Assembly (NCBI GenBank): GCA_031549195.1
Contig: JAVBQF010000002.1
Coordinates: 1-61,390 of the forward strand
From: JAVBQF01 sp031549195
Lineage (GTDB): Bacteria > Bacillota_I > Bacilli_A > RF39 > UBA660
DNA length: 61,390 nt
Reading direction: 5' to 3'
The first letter of the stretch is position 1. The number at the start of each line of letters is the position of its first letter. Under the pieces are notes generated by a model, which made no database searches, was not told where the DNA came from, and saw only the letters and a list, made by a program, of their open reading frames with translations. The position numbers and the translations under genes were made by a program. Positions 7,527-15,636 of this stretch are shown here, in pieces.

Positions 7527-8525
7527 ATGAAAAAAAAATATTTTATACTCTTCTTCTTTTTAGTGATATTATTCACTGGATGTAAAAAGCAGAGTGAAGA
7601 TTCTGTTATCAAAGATTTATCAAAAAAAGTTAATGATATGAATTCATATCAAATTACAGGTGTTTTAAATATAACAAATAATGATGATACATACACATAT
7701 GATGTAAAAGCATCTTTTAAAAAAGATGATAATTTCAGAGTAAGTTTACTAAATAAATCTAATAATCACGAACAAATAATTTTAAAAAATTCAACAGGGG
7801 TTTATGTTGTCACACCAAGTTTGAATAAAAGTTTTAAGTTCCAAAGTGATTGGCCGCATAATAACTCTCAAATTTATTTGCTTCAATCATTATTAAAAGA
7901 TATTAAAAATGATGAGGAAAGAAAGTTTGAAGCAGGAGATGATTATGTTTTTACAACAAAAGCAGATTATCCTAATAATGTTAATTTAGTAAAACAAAAA
8001 ATGATGCTTGATAAAGATTTGAATTTTAAAAAAGTTGAGGTCTTAAATAACACTGATATTCCACAGATGATAATGGAGTTTAAAAATATTGATACTTCTC
8101 CAGTGTTTGCAGACAATTTCTTTGATTTAAATAGTATTATTAAAGAAATAGATAGTGGTAGTGAAACGACTGAGGAGTCTGGCTCAATAGATGATATTAT
8201 ATATCCTTTATATATACCACTTGGAACTGTTCTAACTAATCAAGAAAAAGTAGCTAAAGATAATGGTGAGAGAATTATACTTACATTTGATGGAGAAAAG
8301 CCTTTCTTGTTGGTAGAAGAAACTTCTAGTATTGAGGATGAATTCTCAATAGTACCGATATTTGGAGAGCCTTATTTATTAAGTGATACAATTGGAGCGT
8401 TATCTAAGAATTCTATTAGTTGGTCTAGTAATGGAATTGATTACTATATAGTATCAGATGTTATGAGCCAAATAGAACTAATTGAAATAGCTAATTCAAT
8501 TACAGCAATACCAACAATTAAATAA
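7527..8525 (+). CDS. YdcC-like lipoprotein with LolA-type fold
   Basis: Three in-frame ATGs are possible. ATG 7527 is chosen because GAGGTGG lies at 7517-7523 and because it gives a clean lipoprotein signal, KKKYFILFFFLVILFTGC, with the lipidated cysteine at residue 19. The mature protein (about 314 residues) resembles Bacillus YdcC and clostridial GerS-type proteins: NSYQITGVLNITNND, then TPSLNKSFKFQSDWPHNN and IYLLQSLLKDI, which are the most conserved stretches of that group as I recall it. The fold binds lipids in LolA; in Bacillus and Clostridium relatives are linked to sporulation or germination, but no such role can be shown here. The C-terminal half (from about 200) is a separate beta-rich region. 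Confidence 0.75.
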   Translation: MKKKYFILFFFLVILFTGCKKQSEDSVIKDLSKKVNDMNSYQITGVLNITNNDDTYTYDVKASFKKDDNFRVSLLNKSNNHEQIILKNSTGVYVVTPSLNKSFKFQSDWPHNNSQIYLLQSLLKDIKNDEERKFEAGDDYVFTTKADYPNNVNLVKQKMMLDKDLNFKKVEVLNNTDIPQMIMEFKNIDTSPVFADNFFDLNSIIKEIDSGSETTEESGSIDDIIYPLYIPLGTVLTNQEKVAKDNGERIILTFDGEKPFLLVEETSSIEDEFSIVPIFGEPYLLSDTIGALSKNSISWSSNGIDYYIVSDVMSQIELIEIANSITAIPTIK

Positions 8526-8547
8526 ACATGAAAGTGTTTATTTTTTT
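8521..8547 (+). terminator. intrinsic terminator after the YdcC-like gene
   Basis: AATAAACA (8521-8528) pairs with TGTTTATT (8535-8542) around a TGAAAG loop, followed by T's. A TATAAT at 8560-8565 just downstream is a likely -10 box for the next gene. Confidence 0.75.
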
Positions 8548-8583
8548 AAGTTCATATGCTATAATTTTTATGGTGAAGAAATT

Positions 8584-9117
8584 ATGAAGAAGGACAAAAG
8601 AAAACTATACAACACATCAAAAGGTGAAACGACAGATATATATAATGTATTAAAAGTATTAGGAGGAGTAGTTGCATTCTTTCTTATTGTGTACTTTGGT
8701 TATGCAATATTTACTGGAGAAATAAGTTTTGGTGGTAAGAAAGATGAGGAAACAGAAGCTATTATTCAAGATGTAGAAATACTTGCTGGAACAACGTTCT
8801 CAAGAGACAAAGAGGAGTATATGGTTTTGTTCTATGATCAGTCTGATGATAACTTAGTTATATTTAATACTCTGTATTCAAGGTATAATGAAGAGGCTAA
8901 TCATTTAAAATTATATATAGTTGACCTAAGTAATAAGTTTAACGAAAGTTATTTAGCAAAAGAGGAAGAAAAAGTTAATACAAACCCTAAAGATGCTAGT
9001 GAACTTAAAATATCAGGACCTACACTAATTAGAATTAAAGATAAAAAAGTTACTAAATATGTAAGTGGAATTCAAAATATTAAAGATTATATTTCTACTT
9101 TATTAAGTGCTGATTAA
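8584..9117 (+). CDS. membrane-anchored thioredoxin-fold protein lacking CxxC
   Basis: The 177-residue product has a charged N-terminus, one membrane segment (about 23-43) and an extracytoplasmic domain. That domain contains a strand-loop MVLFYDQSDDNLVIFNTL, a second strand LKLYIVDL, and SGPTLIRIKDKKVTKYVSG, which looks like the cis-proline loop and final strands of a thioredoxin fold. The position of the redox CxxC is occupied by QSDD and there is no cysteine in the protein, so it cannot catalyse disulfide exchange; a binding or chaperone role is possible. Terminators on both sides suggest a monocistronic gene. Confidence 0.6.
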   Translation: MKKDKRKLYNTSKGETTDIYNVLKVLGGVVAFFLIVYFGYAIFTGEISFGGKKDEETEAIIQDVEILAGTTFSRDKEEYMVLFYDQSDDNLVIFNTLYSRYNEEANHLKLYIVDLSNKFNESYLAKEEEKVNTNPKDASELKISGPTLIRIKDKKVTKYVSGIQNIKDYISTLLSAD

Positions 9118-9124
9118 TATAAAT

Positions 9125-9155
9125 AAATAGATGCATAATATATGTGTCTATTTTT
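9125..9155 (+). terminator. intrinsic terminator
   Basis: AAATAGA (9125-9131) pairs with TCTATTT (9147-9153), extended by weaker pairs, and is followed by T's. Confidence 0.65.
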
Positions 9156-9234
9156 ATTATGGCAAAAGATAAAAAACTAATTCTATTTTTATGAAAGTTA
9201 TGATAGAATTATAATGTACGATAAGAGGTGTGCG

Positions 9235-10620
9235 ATGAACGAAGAAAACAAGAAAGCTAAAAAAGTTAAAAAGCTTGATAAAAAAGAAGAAGTAAAAAAG
9301 ATTAATGAAAAGCCGAGAGCAAAAACTAAAGTTATAAAAGATGAGGTAATTGTTAAAGAAGAAACTGTTGCCAAAAATTTGTCATTAAAAGAAACGGTTG
9401 TTCTTGATAAAAAAGAAGAAAAAGAACAAGTTAAATCATCTTTTAATTTAACCGAAGTGATAGTTATTATGATAATAACAGCTTTATTTGGTGCTTTTGT
9501 TGGTGGTGTGGTGGTTTATCTAAGAGATGATAACACCTGTCCTAAATGTGCTTCTATTAGAAGGGATTTAGATGAGTTAGTATCTACTTATGATAAAATA
9601 ACTAGTGAATATTATGAAGACTTAAATAAGACAGCACTTATTGAAGCTGGAATAAAAGGAATGATCGATTTCCTTGGTGATCCTTATTCTAGATATATGT
9701 CTATAGATGAATCTACAAATTTTAATGAAGAATTAGATGGTAGATTTGTTGGAATGGGTGCGATGATTACTGTTAATGAGGAAGGGCAAATATATATATC
9801 TTCTTTATTTGAAAATAGTCCAGCAATTAAAGCAGGAATTAAAGTCAATGATGTTATTGTAAAAGTTGGTGATAAGAGTACTGAAGGGATGACTGTTACT
9901 CAAGTATCAACAATGATAAAAAACGGCGAGGCCGGGACAAAAGTCAAAGTTATAGTATTAAGAGACGGTAAGGAAACTGAGGTAGAAATAACTAGGGGTG
10001 AAGTTGAAATAGCTTCTGTTCATGGTGAAGTAATAGAACAGAATAATAAAAAAGTCGGATTAATTACTATTGATAGATTTGCAGCAAATACATATGTTCA
10101 ATTTGAAAGAGTATATAGTGAACTTTCAACTAAAGGAGTAAATTCAATATTGATAGATGTTAGATATAATAGTGGTGGGCACTTAAGTGTTGTTGAAAAT
10201 ATTGCGGCAATGTTCTTGGATAAAGGTTCTGTTGTATATCAATTAAATACTAAGGGTACTGTATCTAAAATAACAACGAAAGCAGAAAAGAAGATTGATT
10301 TACCAGTTGCAATGTTAGTTAATGGTGGAAGCGCATCAGCTTCTGAAATCTTAGCAGCAGCATTAAAAGAAAATTTAAATATAGAAATAATAGGTACTAA
10401 TACATATGGTAAAGGTACTGTACAAAAACTAGTCACTTTAGAAAGTGGAGCAACTGTTAAATATACTATCCAAACATGGCTAACACCTAAAGGAAACGAA
10501 ATAGATAAAGTAGGAGTTAAACCAACTGTCGAAGTAGAAGAGGATACTAAGTATAGAGAAAATCCAACTAGAGAAAATGATAGTCAATTAAAAAAAGCGT
10601 TAGATACTCTAACTAAATAG
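9235..10620 (+). CDS. S41 family C-terminal processing protease (CtpA/CtpB-like)
   Basis: The start ATG 9235 follows AAGAGGTG; an ATG 21 bases earlier is in frame but has no binding site. The 461-residue protein has an unusually long Lys/Glu-rich cytoplasmic N-terminus (1-68), a membrane anchor (about 73-95), a helical region with TCPKC (102-106), a PDZ domain (about 165-258) and the S41 catalytic domain. The catalytic dyad is Ser368 in NGGSASASEI and Lys393 in YGKGTVQ, 25 residues apart as in Tsp. These proteases cleave secreted or membrane proteins at their C-termini; CtpB acts in Bacillus sporulation signalling. It is followed after eight bases by a prepilin gene, so the two are co-transcribed. 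Confidence 0.93.
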   Translation: MNEENKKAKKVKKLDKKEEVKKINEKPRAKTKVIKDEVIVKEETVAKNLSLKETVVLDKKEEKEQVKSSFNLTEVIVIMIITALFGAFVGGVVVYLRDDNTCPKCASIRRDLDELVSTYDKITSEYYEDLNKTALIEAGIKGMIDFLGDPYSRYMSIDESTNFNEELDGRFVGMGAMITVNEEGQIYISSLFENSPAIKAGIKVNDVIVKVGDKSTEGMTVTQVSTMIKNGEAGTKVKVIVLRDGKETEVEITRGEVEIASVHGEVIEQNNKKVGLITIDRFAANTYVQFERVYSELSTKGVNSILIDVRYNSGGHLSVVENIAAMFLDKGSVVYQLNTKGTVSKITTKAEKKIDLPVAMLVNGGSASASEILAAALKENLNIEIIGTNTYGKGTVQKLVTLESGATVKYTIQTWLTPKGNEIDKVGVKPTVEVEEDTKYRENPTRENDSQLKKALDTLTK

Positions 10621-10628
10621 GGGGAAAT

Positions 10629-11177
10629 ATGAAAAGAAATGAAGCAGGATTCACACTAATAGAAATAATCGCGGTTATAATAATTCTTGGAATAGTGTTG
10701 ACGATAGCGGTTCCTAGTATTTCAAAATATATTAATTCTTCAAGAAGATCTGCTTATGTTTCTGACATTGATGCTTATGCTAAAAGTGCGATGGCAGACT
10801 TTCTTCAAAAGAAATATGGTTCACTACCTGAAAGTGAAGAAATTCTAATAGTGCCATTTGAAAGTATCACATTAGAAAAAAATAATACTAAAAAGTCACC
10901 ATTTGGAGAATTCGACTTAGAGAGATCTTATATCGTTGTACTACCAAAAACAAGTGGCAGCTATACAGCGTTTATATATGCAATTGATTCAGCAGGATAT
11001 GGAATACATAATGGTGAGTATAAAGCTATAGATAATGATGATATAGTACTAGTTAAAAAACAAGATTTTGTTACATTATTCTCTTTGGCTGATGGAACTG
11101 GTAAGTTATCATATAATAGTAAAATATATGATAGTTGCTTATCGAGAGATAATGATATATTAATTTGTACTGAATAG
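10629..11177 (+). CDS. orphan type IV prepilin-like protein
   Basis: The 182-residue product has a classical class III signal: short basic leader MKRNEAG, cleavage before F8 in GFTLIE with the conserved Glu at residue 12, and a 25-residue hydrophobic helix up to about residue 32. The rest is a small extracellular domain with two cysteines close to the C-terminus (about 170 and 180), which may form a disulfide loop as in pilins. No prepilin peptidase, assembly ATPase or platform gene lies in this window. It shares a transcript with the S41 protease. It could be a minor pilin, a competence pseudopilin or a secreted substrate; the exact role is unknown. Confidence 0.85.
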   Translation: MKRNEAGFTLIEIIAVIIILGIVLTIAVPSISKYINSSRRSAYVSDIDAYAKSAMADFLQKKYGSLPESEEILIVPFESITLEKNNTKKSPFGEFDLERSYIVVLPKTSGSYTAFIYAIDSAGYGIHNGEYKAIDNDDIVLVKKQDFVTLFSLADGTGKLSYNSKIYDSCLSRDNDILICTE

Positions 11178-11196
11178 TATGCGTAGCATACTTTTT
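11176..11196 (+). terminator. intrinsic terminator after the prepilin gene
   Basis: AGTATGC (11176-11182), GTA loop, GCATACT (11186-11192), then T's. Strong, and it isolates the ribosomal operon from upstream transcription. Confidence 0.85.
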
Positions 11197-11232
11197 ATTT
11201 GGAAAAATATTTAAAAATTAGTCAAAAAATGC

Positions 11233-11262
11233 TTGCAATTGCATATTAAATAGTGTTATACT
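11233..11262 (+). promoter_or_regulatory. promoter of the S10-spc-alpha operon
   Basis: TTGCAA (11233-11238), an 18-base spacer, TATACT (11257-11262). It lies about 125 bases before rpsJ and leaves a leader of about 115 bases. Confidence 0.7.
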
Positions 11263-11268
11263 GTTGAA

Positions 11269-11386
11269 TGTGTGGCTGCTTAGATGTGTGAGGTTGCTGA
11301 TACGCCAGAATGAGTTGGCGGAGAATATCGGGTTATTTACACGGAGCAAGTTTATACTAAGATATAAGCGAAGGGAGGACTTAAAT
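11269..11386 (+). promoter_or_regulatory. structured 5' leader of the ribosomal operon (possible r-protein leader)
   Basis: This untranslated leader is much richer in G than its surroundings. CGCCA (11303-11307) pairs with TGGCG (11316-11320) around GAATGAGT, and TGTGT near 11287 can pair with ACAC near 11339. In many bacteria the S10 operon leader is bound by L4 or another ribosomal protein for feedback control. The sequence suggests such a leader here, but I cannot assign a family. A good binding site (AAGGGAGG, 11371-11378) ends it. Confidence 0.5.
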
Positions 11387-11692
11387 ATGTCAAACAGAGT
11401 TCGTATAAGATTAAAAGCATACGATCATAGAGTACTTGACAATGCCGCAACAAAAATAGTTGAAACTATTAAAAGATCTGGAGGAATCGTTAGTGGTCCA
11501 GTACCATTACCAACAGAAATTGAAAAGTTTACTATTTTAAGAGCTGTTCACAAGTACAAAGATTCACGTGAACAATTCGAGATGCGTACACATAAAAGAC
11601 TTATTGATGTTAAGAATCCAAGCAAGGAAGTTATTGATGCTTTAGCGCACCTAGAACTTCCAAGTGGAGTTGACATCCAAATTAAACAATAA
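11387..11692 (+). CDS. rpsJ: 30S ribosomal protein S10
   Basis: 101 residues of normal S10: RIRLKAYDHRVLDNAATKIV at the N-terminus, SGPVPLPT in the middle and THKRLIDV near the end. Part of the 30S head; it also serves in antitermination as NusE. The ATG at 11387 follows AAGGGAGG by eight bases. The frame is open further upstream through the leader, but that part has no S10 homology. First gene of the long operon. Confidence 0.98.
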   Translation: MSNRVRIRLKAYDHRVLDNAATKIVETIKRSGGIVSGPVPLPTEIEKFTILRAVHKYKDSREQFEMRTHKRLIDVKNPSKEVIDALAHLELPSGVDIQIKQ

Positions 11693-11711
11693 TTATTAGG
11701 AGGAAATTGAA

Positions 11712-12521
11712 ATGAAAGGAATCTTAGGAACAAAGATTGGAATGACACAAGTTTTCACAAAAAATGGAAAACTGATTCCGGTTACAGTAATTGAAGTTGA
11801 ACCAAACGTTGTAACACAAATCAAAACTATCGAAAAAGATGGTTATGACGCAATACAACTTGGTGCAGTAACAATTAGAGAAAAAAGTGCTAATAAGCCA
11901 AAGGCTGGTCATACCAAGAAAGCAAACACTAATCCTAAGCGCTTCTTAAGAGAAATTAGAGGAGTAAACGTTAGTGATTACACATTAGGTCAAGTTATTG
12001 ATGCTTCAGTATTTACAGAAGGTGAAATAGTTGATGCTAGTGGAGTTAGCAAAGGTAAAGGATTTCAAGGTGTTATCAAGCGTTATAACCAAAGCCGTGG
12101 TCCTATGGGACATGGTTCGCAATATCACAGAGGTGTAGGTTCAATGGGAACGCTACTACCAATGCACGTATTAAAAGGTAAGAAATTACCAGGTCATATG
12201 GGAAATGTTACTACAACTATCCAGAATTTGGAAGTTGTATCAGTTGATTTAGAGAATAATGTTATCTTAGTTAAGGGTAATGTTCCAGGTCCAAAGAAAT
12301 CTTTAGTTATGATTAAAACTTCAGTTAAAAAGCCAGGTAAAGTTAAAGAAACAGAAGAACTTGTAACCTATGAAGAAATTACGGTTGAAGAAATTACTGA
12401 GACTGTAGAAGAAGTTGTAGAAGAACAAGCTGAAGTTTTTGAAGAAGTTACTAGTGAAGAAGTGGTTGAAGAAGCTACTGAAACAGAAGAGCAAACTGAA
12501 GAAGCAGAAACTACTGAGTAA
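11712..12521 (+). CDS. rplC: 50S ribosomal protein L3 with long acidic C-terminal tail
   Basis: Residues 1-212 are standard L3: GILGTKIGMTQVF, then GKGFQGVIKRYNQSRGPMGHGS containing the conserved glutamine loop, and LPGHMGNV. L3 is an early 23S-binding protein with an extension reaching toward the peptidyl transferase centre. Unlike usual L3 (about 209 residues), this one continues for about 57 residues (213-269) made almost only of Glu, Thr and Val repeats such as EEITVEEITETVEEVVEEQ. The tail is in frame, ends in a normal stop and is followed by a normal intergenic gap to rplD. An acidic tail on a ribosomal protein is unusual; its role is unknown. Confidence 0.97.
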   Translation: MKGILGTKIGMTQVFTKNGKLIPVTVIEVEPNVVTQIKTIEKDGYDAIQLGAVTIREKSANKPKAGHTKKANTNPKRFLREIRGVNVSDYTLGQVIDASVFTEGEIVDASGVSKGKGFQGVIKRYNQSRGPMGHGSQYHRGVGSMGTLLPMHVLKGKKLPGHMGNVTTTIQNLEVVSVDLENNVILVKGNVPGPKKSLVMIKTSVKKPGKVKETEELVTYEEITVEEITETVEEVVEEQAEVFEEVTSEEVVEEATETEEQTEEAETTE

Positions 12522-12579
12522 AGATCATCACAATGAAGACGAAACGAATTATGAAATGTGATGAAAGGAGGAATTAGAG

Positions 12580-13200
12580 ATGGAAAAAGTTGCACTTTTA
12601 AATAATAAAGGTGAAAAAATTGAGGACATTAAATTAAATAAAGAACTTTTTGGTATTGAACCAAATAATAAAGTTTTATATGATGCAGTCATTTTAGCTA
12701 GAGCATCATTAAGACAAGGTACCCATAGTACTAAAACACGTGACGAAGTAAGTGGTGGAGGAAGAAAACCATGGAAACAAAAAGGTACAGGTCATGCTCG
12801 TGCTGGGTCAATTAGAGCTGTACAATGGAGAGGTGGAGGAATTGCATTTGGTCCACATCCAAGAGATTATAGTAAGAAACAAAATCGTAAAGAGAGAAGA
12901 TTAGCACTTAAGAGTGCAATCGTTAGTAAAGTTGCTGATTTCATTGTAATAGATGAAATTAAACTTGCAACACCAAAGACCAAAGACTTTATAGAATTAC
13001 TTACTACTCTTAAATTAAACGAAACAAAAACTTTAGTAGTAGTAAAAGAACTTGATGAAAATTTAATATTAGCATCAAGAAACTTACAAAAGCTAGCAGT
13101 TATTGAAGCAAGAGAAATCAATGTATTAGATTTAGTTGCTGCTAATAAAGTGTTAATTACTAAAGATGCATTAGAAGGTATTGAGGAGGTGCTAGCATAA
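12580..13200 (+). CDS. rplD: 50S ribosomal protein L4
   Basis: 206 residues, normal length. The conserved loop GTHSTKTRDEVSGGGRKPWK followed by QKGTGHARAG is present. L4 lines the exit tunnel and in many species represses its own operon by binding the S10 leader. The ATG follows AAAGGAGG; the stop overlaps the rplW start (TAATG). Confidence 0.98.
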   Translation: MEKVALLNNKGEKIEDIKLNKELFGIEPNNKVLYDAVILARASLRQGTHSTKTRDEVSGGGRKPWKQKGTGHARAGSIRAVQWRGGGIAFGPHPRDYSKKQNRKERRLALKSAIVSKVADFIVIDEIKLATPKTKDFIELLTTLKLNETKTLVVVKELDENLILASRNLQKLAVIEAREINVLDLVAANKVLITKDALEGIEEVLA

Positions 13201-13481
13201 TGAATACTAAATATTTAGAAATTCTTAAAGCACCAGTTATTACTGAAAAGAGTGCACAAGGAGCAGAGAAAGGTCAATATTCTTTCAAAGTTGATCCAAA
13301 AGCAAACAAAACAGAAATAAAACAAGCTATAGAACAAATTTTTAAAGTTAAAGTTGTAGAAATATCTACTATAAATGTTAAACCTAGAAAGAAAAAGGTA
13401 GGGCGTTATGCTGGACTTACTAATAGAACAAAGAAAGCTATTGTTAAGTTAGCTGAAGGTCAAACTATAGATCTTGGTTAG
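13200..13481 (+). CDS. rplW: 50S ribosomal protein L23
   Basis: 93 residues. LKAPVITEKSAQGAEKGQYS and the VEISTINVKPRKKKVGRY loop are typical. L23 sits at the tunnel exit and docks trigger factor and SRP. One-base overlap with rplD shows translational coupling; GAGGAGG inside rplD is the binding site. Confidence 0.98.
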   Translation: MNTKYLEILKAPVITEKSAQGAEKGQYSFKVDPKANKTEIKQAIEQIFKVKVVEISTINVKPRKKKVGRYAGLTNRTKKAIVKLAEGQTIDLG

Positions 13482-13495
13482 AAGGAGAGATAATT

Positions 13496-14326
13496 ATGGC
13501 AATAATAAATTATAAACCAACTACTAATGCAAGACGTAAGATGAGTAGTTTAACAAATGATCATATTACTACAGATAAACCTGAAAAAAGCCTAGTAGTT
13601 AGTTTAACTAAAAATGGTGGTCGTAATAATCAAGGTAGAATAACAGTTAGACATCACGGTGGTGGTGCTAAAAGAAAGTATAGATTAATTGATTTCAAAA
13701 GAAACAAAAGAGATATACCTGGTGTTGTTGCTACTATTGAGTATGACCCAAATAGAACATCTAATATAGCGTTAATAAACTATAAAGATGGAGAAAAAAG
13801 ATATATTATCGCACCTAAGGATTTGGCAGTTGGTATGACAATTGTTGCGGGAGAAGCAGCTGATATTAAAGTTGGTAATGCACTTCCACTTATGAACATA
13901 CCAGTTGGTACAGTAGTGCATAACATCGAACTTAAACCTGGTAAAGGTGGAGAACTTGCAAGAAGTGCAGGGTCATCAGCTCAAATACTTGGTAGAGAAG
14001 GATCATATGTTATGTTACGTCTATCTAGTGGTGAACAAAGAAAGGTTCTTGGATCTTGCTATGCTACAGTTGGTGTAGTTGGTAATGAGGATCATGAATT
14101 AGTAAAATTAGGAAAAGCAGGAAGAAGCCGTCACTTAGGAATTAAACCTACAGTAAGAGGATCTGTAATGAACCCTAATGATCACCCACATGGTGGTGGT
14201 GAAGGTCGTGCGCCAATCGGACGTAAAGGACCAGTTACTCCTTGGGGTAAACCAGCACTTGGGCTTAAAACAAGAGGAAAGAAAGCATCTGACAAATTTA
14301 TCGTTAGACGCAGAAATAGTAAGTAA
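13496..14326 (+). CDS. rplB: 50S ribosomal protein L2
   Basis: 276 residues, normal length. GGRNNQGRITVRHHGGGAK and the conserved C-terminal VMNPNDHPHGGGEGR with the functionally important histidine are present. L2 is needed for subunit association and peptidyl transfer. Preceded by GAAGGAGAG and followed after 14 bases by rpsS. Confidence 0.98.
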   Translation: MAIINYKPTTNARRKMSSLTNDHITTDKPEKSLVVSLTKNGGRNNQGRITVRHHGGGAKRKYRLIDFKRNKRDIPGVVATIEYDPNRTSNIALINYKDGEKRYIIAPKDLAVGMTIVAGEAADIKVGNALPLMNIPVGTVVHNIELKPGKGGELARSAGSSAQILGREGSYVMLRLSSGEQRKVLGSCYATVGVVGNEDHELVKLGKAGRSRHLGIKPTVRGSVMNPNDHPHGGGEGRAPIGRKGPVTPWGKPALGLKTRGKKASDKFIVRRRNSK

Positions 14327-14340
14327 GGAGGATATGAATT

Positions 14341-14610
14341 ATGGCAAGAAGTTTGAAAAAAGGTCCTTATGTATTTGAAAGATTATTAAATAAGGTAAGA
14401 GAACTAAATAAAAATGGTAAAAAAGAAGTAATTAAAACATATTCACGCCGTTCTACAATATTCCCTGACTTTATAGGGCACACATTTGCAGTTCACAATG
14501 GAAAAGAATTTATACCAGTTTATGTTACAGAAGATATGGTTGGACACAAACTTGGTGAGTTCGCATTAACTCGTAAATTTGGTGGTCACGGCGACAGCAA
14601 ACAAAAATAG
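14341..14610 (+). CDS. rpsS: 30S ribosomal protein S19
   Basis: 89 residues. ARSLKKGPYV start, SRRSTIFPDFIGHTFAVHNG centre and GHKLGEFALTRKF end are diagnostic. S19 lies in the 30S head with S13. Binding site AAGGAGG is 10 bases upstream; the gap to rplV is 21 bases. Confidence 0.98.
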   Translation: MARSLKKGPYVFERLLNKVRELNKNGKKEVIKTYSRRSTIFPDFIGHTFAVHNGKEFIPVYVTEDMVGHKLGEFALTRKFGGHGDSKQK

Positions 14611-14631
14611 TGGCTAGGAGGGAAATGAATT

Positions 14632-14964
14632 ATGGAAGCTAAGGCAATTGCAAAAACTCTTAGAGTATCACCAATTAAAGTAAGATTAGTTGTAGATATG
14701 ATAAGAAATAAAAATGCTAATGTAGCATTAAACATACTTCTTAATACAAACAAGAAATCTGCACGTCTTGTAGAAAAAGTTTTAAAATCTGCTATGGCAA
14801 ACGCTACTAACAATTTAAAACTTGATGTTAATACTTTATATGTTAAAGAAGCAAGAGTGGACGCAGGTCCTGTTATGAAAAGACATATGTTTGATTCAAG
14901 AAGTCATATAGGACATAAAGATAGAAGAACTAGTCACATTGTAATAGTTGTGGCTAACAAATAA
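14632..14964 (+). CDS. rplV: 50S ribosomal protein L22
   Basis: 110 residues. Recognised from AKTLRVSPIKVRLVVDMIR and the C-terminal hairpin region KRHMFDSRSHIGHKDRRTSH, which reaches into the exit tunnel beside L4. Standard length and position. Confidence 0.97.
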   Translation: MEAKAIAKTLRVSPIKVRLVVDMIRNKNANVALNILLNTNKKSARLVEKVLKSAMANATNNLKLDVNTLYVKEARVDAGPVMKRHMFDSRSHIGHKDRRTSHIVIVVANK

Positions 14965-14981
14965 TCTGATAGGAGGTTAGT

Positions 14982-15635
14982 ATGGGACAAAAAGTTAGTC
15001 CAGTCGGAATGAGACTGGGAATTAATAAAGACTGGGAAGCAAAATGGTACGCTAACAAAAGCGACTTCTCTAAATACTTAGAAAAAGATTTACAAATCCG
15101 TAAATACTTAGAAAAGAATTTAAAAGATGCAAGTATCAGTCGTGTTGATATCGAAAGAAATAAAGATAGAGTAGAACTAGTAATACATACAGCTAAACCA
15201 GGTGTAATAATCGGTAAAGGTGGAGAAGAAATAGAAAATTTAAAGAAAGCTATTTCTAAACTAGTTGAAGAAAATATTCAAATATCAATAGTTGATATAA
15301 AGAAACCTGACTTAGATGCAAAAATCGTTGCTATGCAAATCGCAAATCAAATAAGTAACAGAGCATCTTTCAGAATGGCTCAAAAAAGAGCAATTAGAAA
15401 TGTTATGAAATCAGGAGCTAAAGGTATTAAGACTCTTGTATCAGGACGTTTAGGTGGAGCTGATATCGCTCGTGGTGAGGGATATTCAGAAGGAACAATT
15501 CCATTACATACATTAAGAGCAGATGTTGATTATGCAACAGCAGAAGCAGATACAACATTTGGTAAAATTGGTGTAAAAGTATGGATATATAAAGGAGAAA
15601 TCCTAGAAGGTAAGAAGACTAAAGGAGGTAATTAA
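14982..15635 (+). CDS. rpsC: 30S ribosomal protein S3
   Basis: 217 residues. GQKVSPVGMRLGINKDWEAK start, a KH domain with the GVIIGKGGEEIENLKK GxxG loop, and the C-terminal VSGRLGGADIARGEGYSEGT. S3 forms part of the mRNA entry site and helicase activity. Only one base separates it from rplP. Confidence 0.98.
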   Translation: MGQKVSPVGMRLGINKDWEAKWYANKSDFSKYLEKDLQIRKYLEKNLKDASISRVDIERNKDRVELVIHTAKPGVIIGKGGEEIENLKKAISKLVEENIQISIVDIKKPDLDAKIVAMQIANQISNRASFRMAQKRAIRNVMKSGAKGIKTLVSGRLGGADIARGEGYSEGTIPLHTLRADVDYATAEADTTFGKIGVKVWIYKGEILEGKKTKGGN

Positions 15636-15636
15636 T

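Noticed and set aside
11264..11386. In-frame N-terminal extension of S10 starting from a TTG at 11264
   Set aside because: The stretch lies in the transcribed leader, has no S10 homology, and a much better start (ATG 11387 after AAGGGAGG) follows. The lack of stops is chance.
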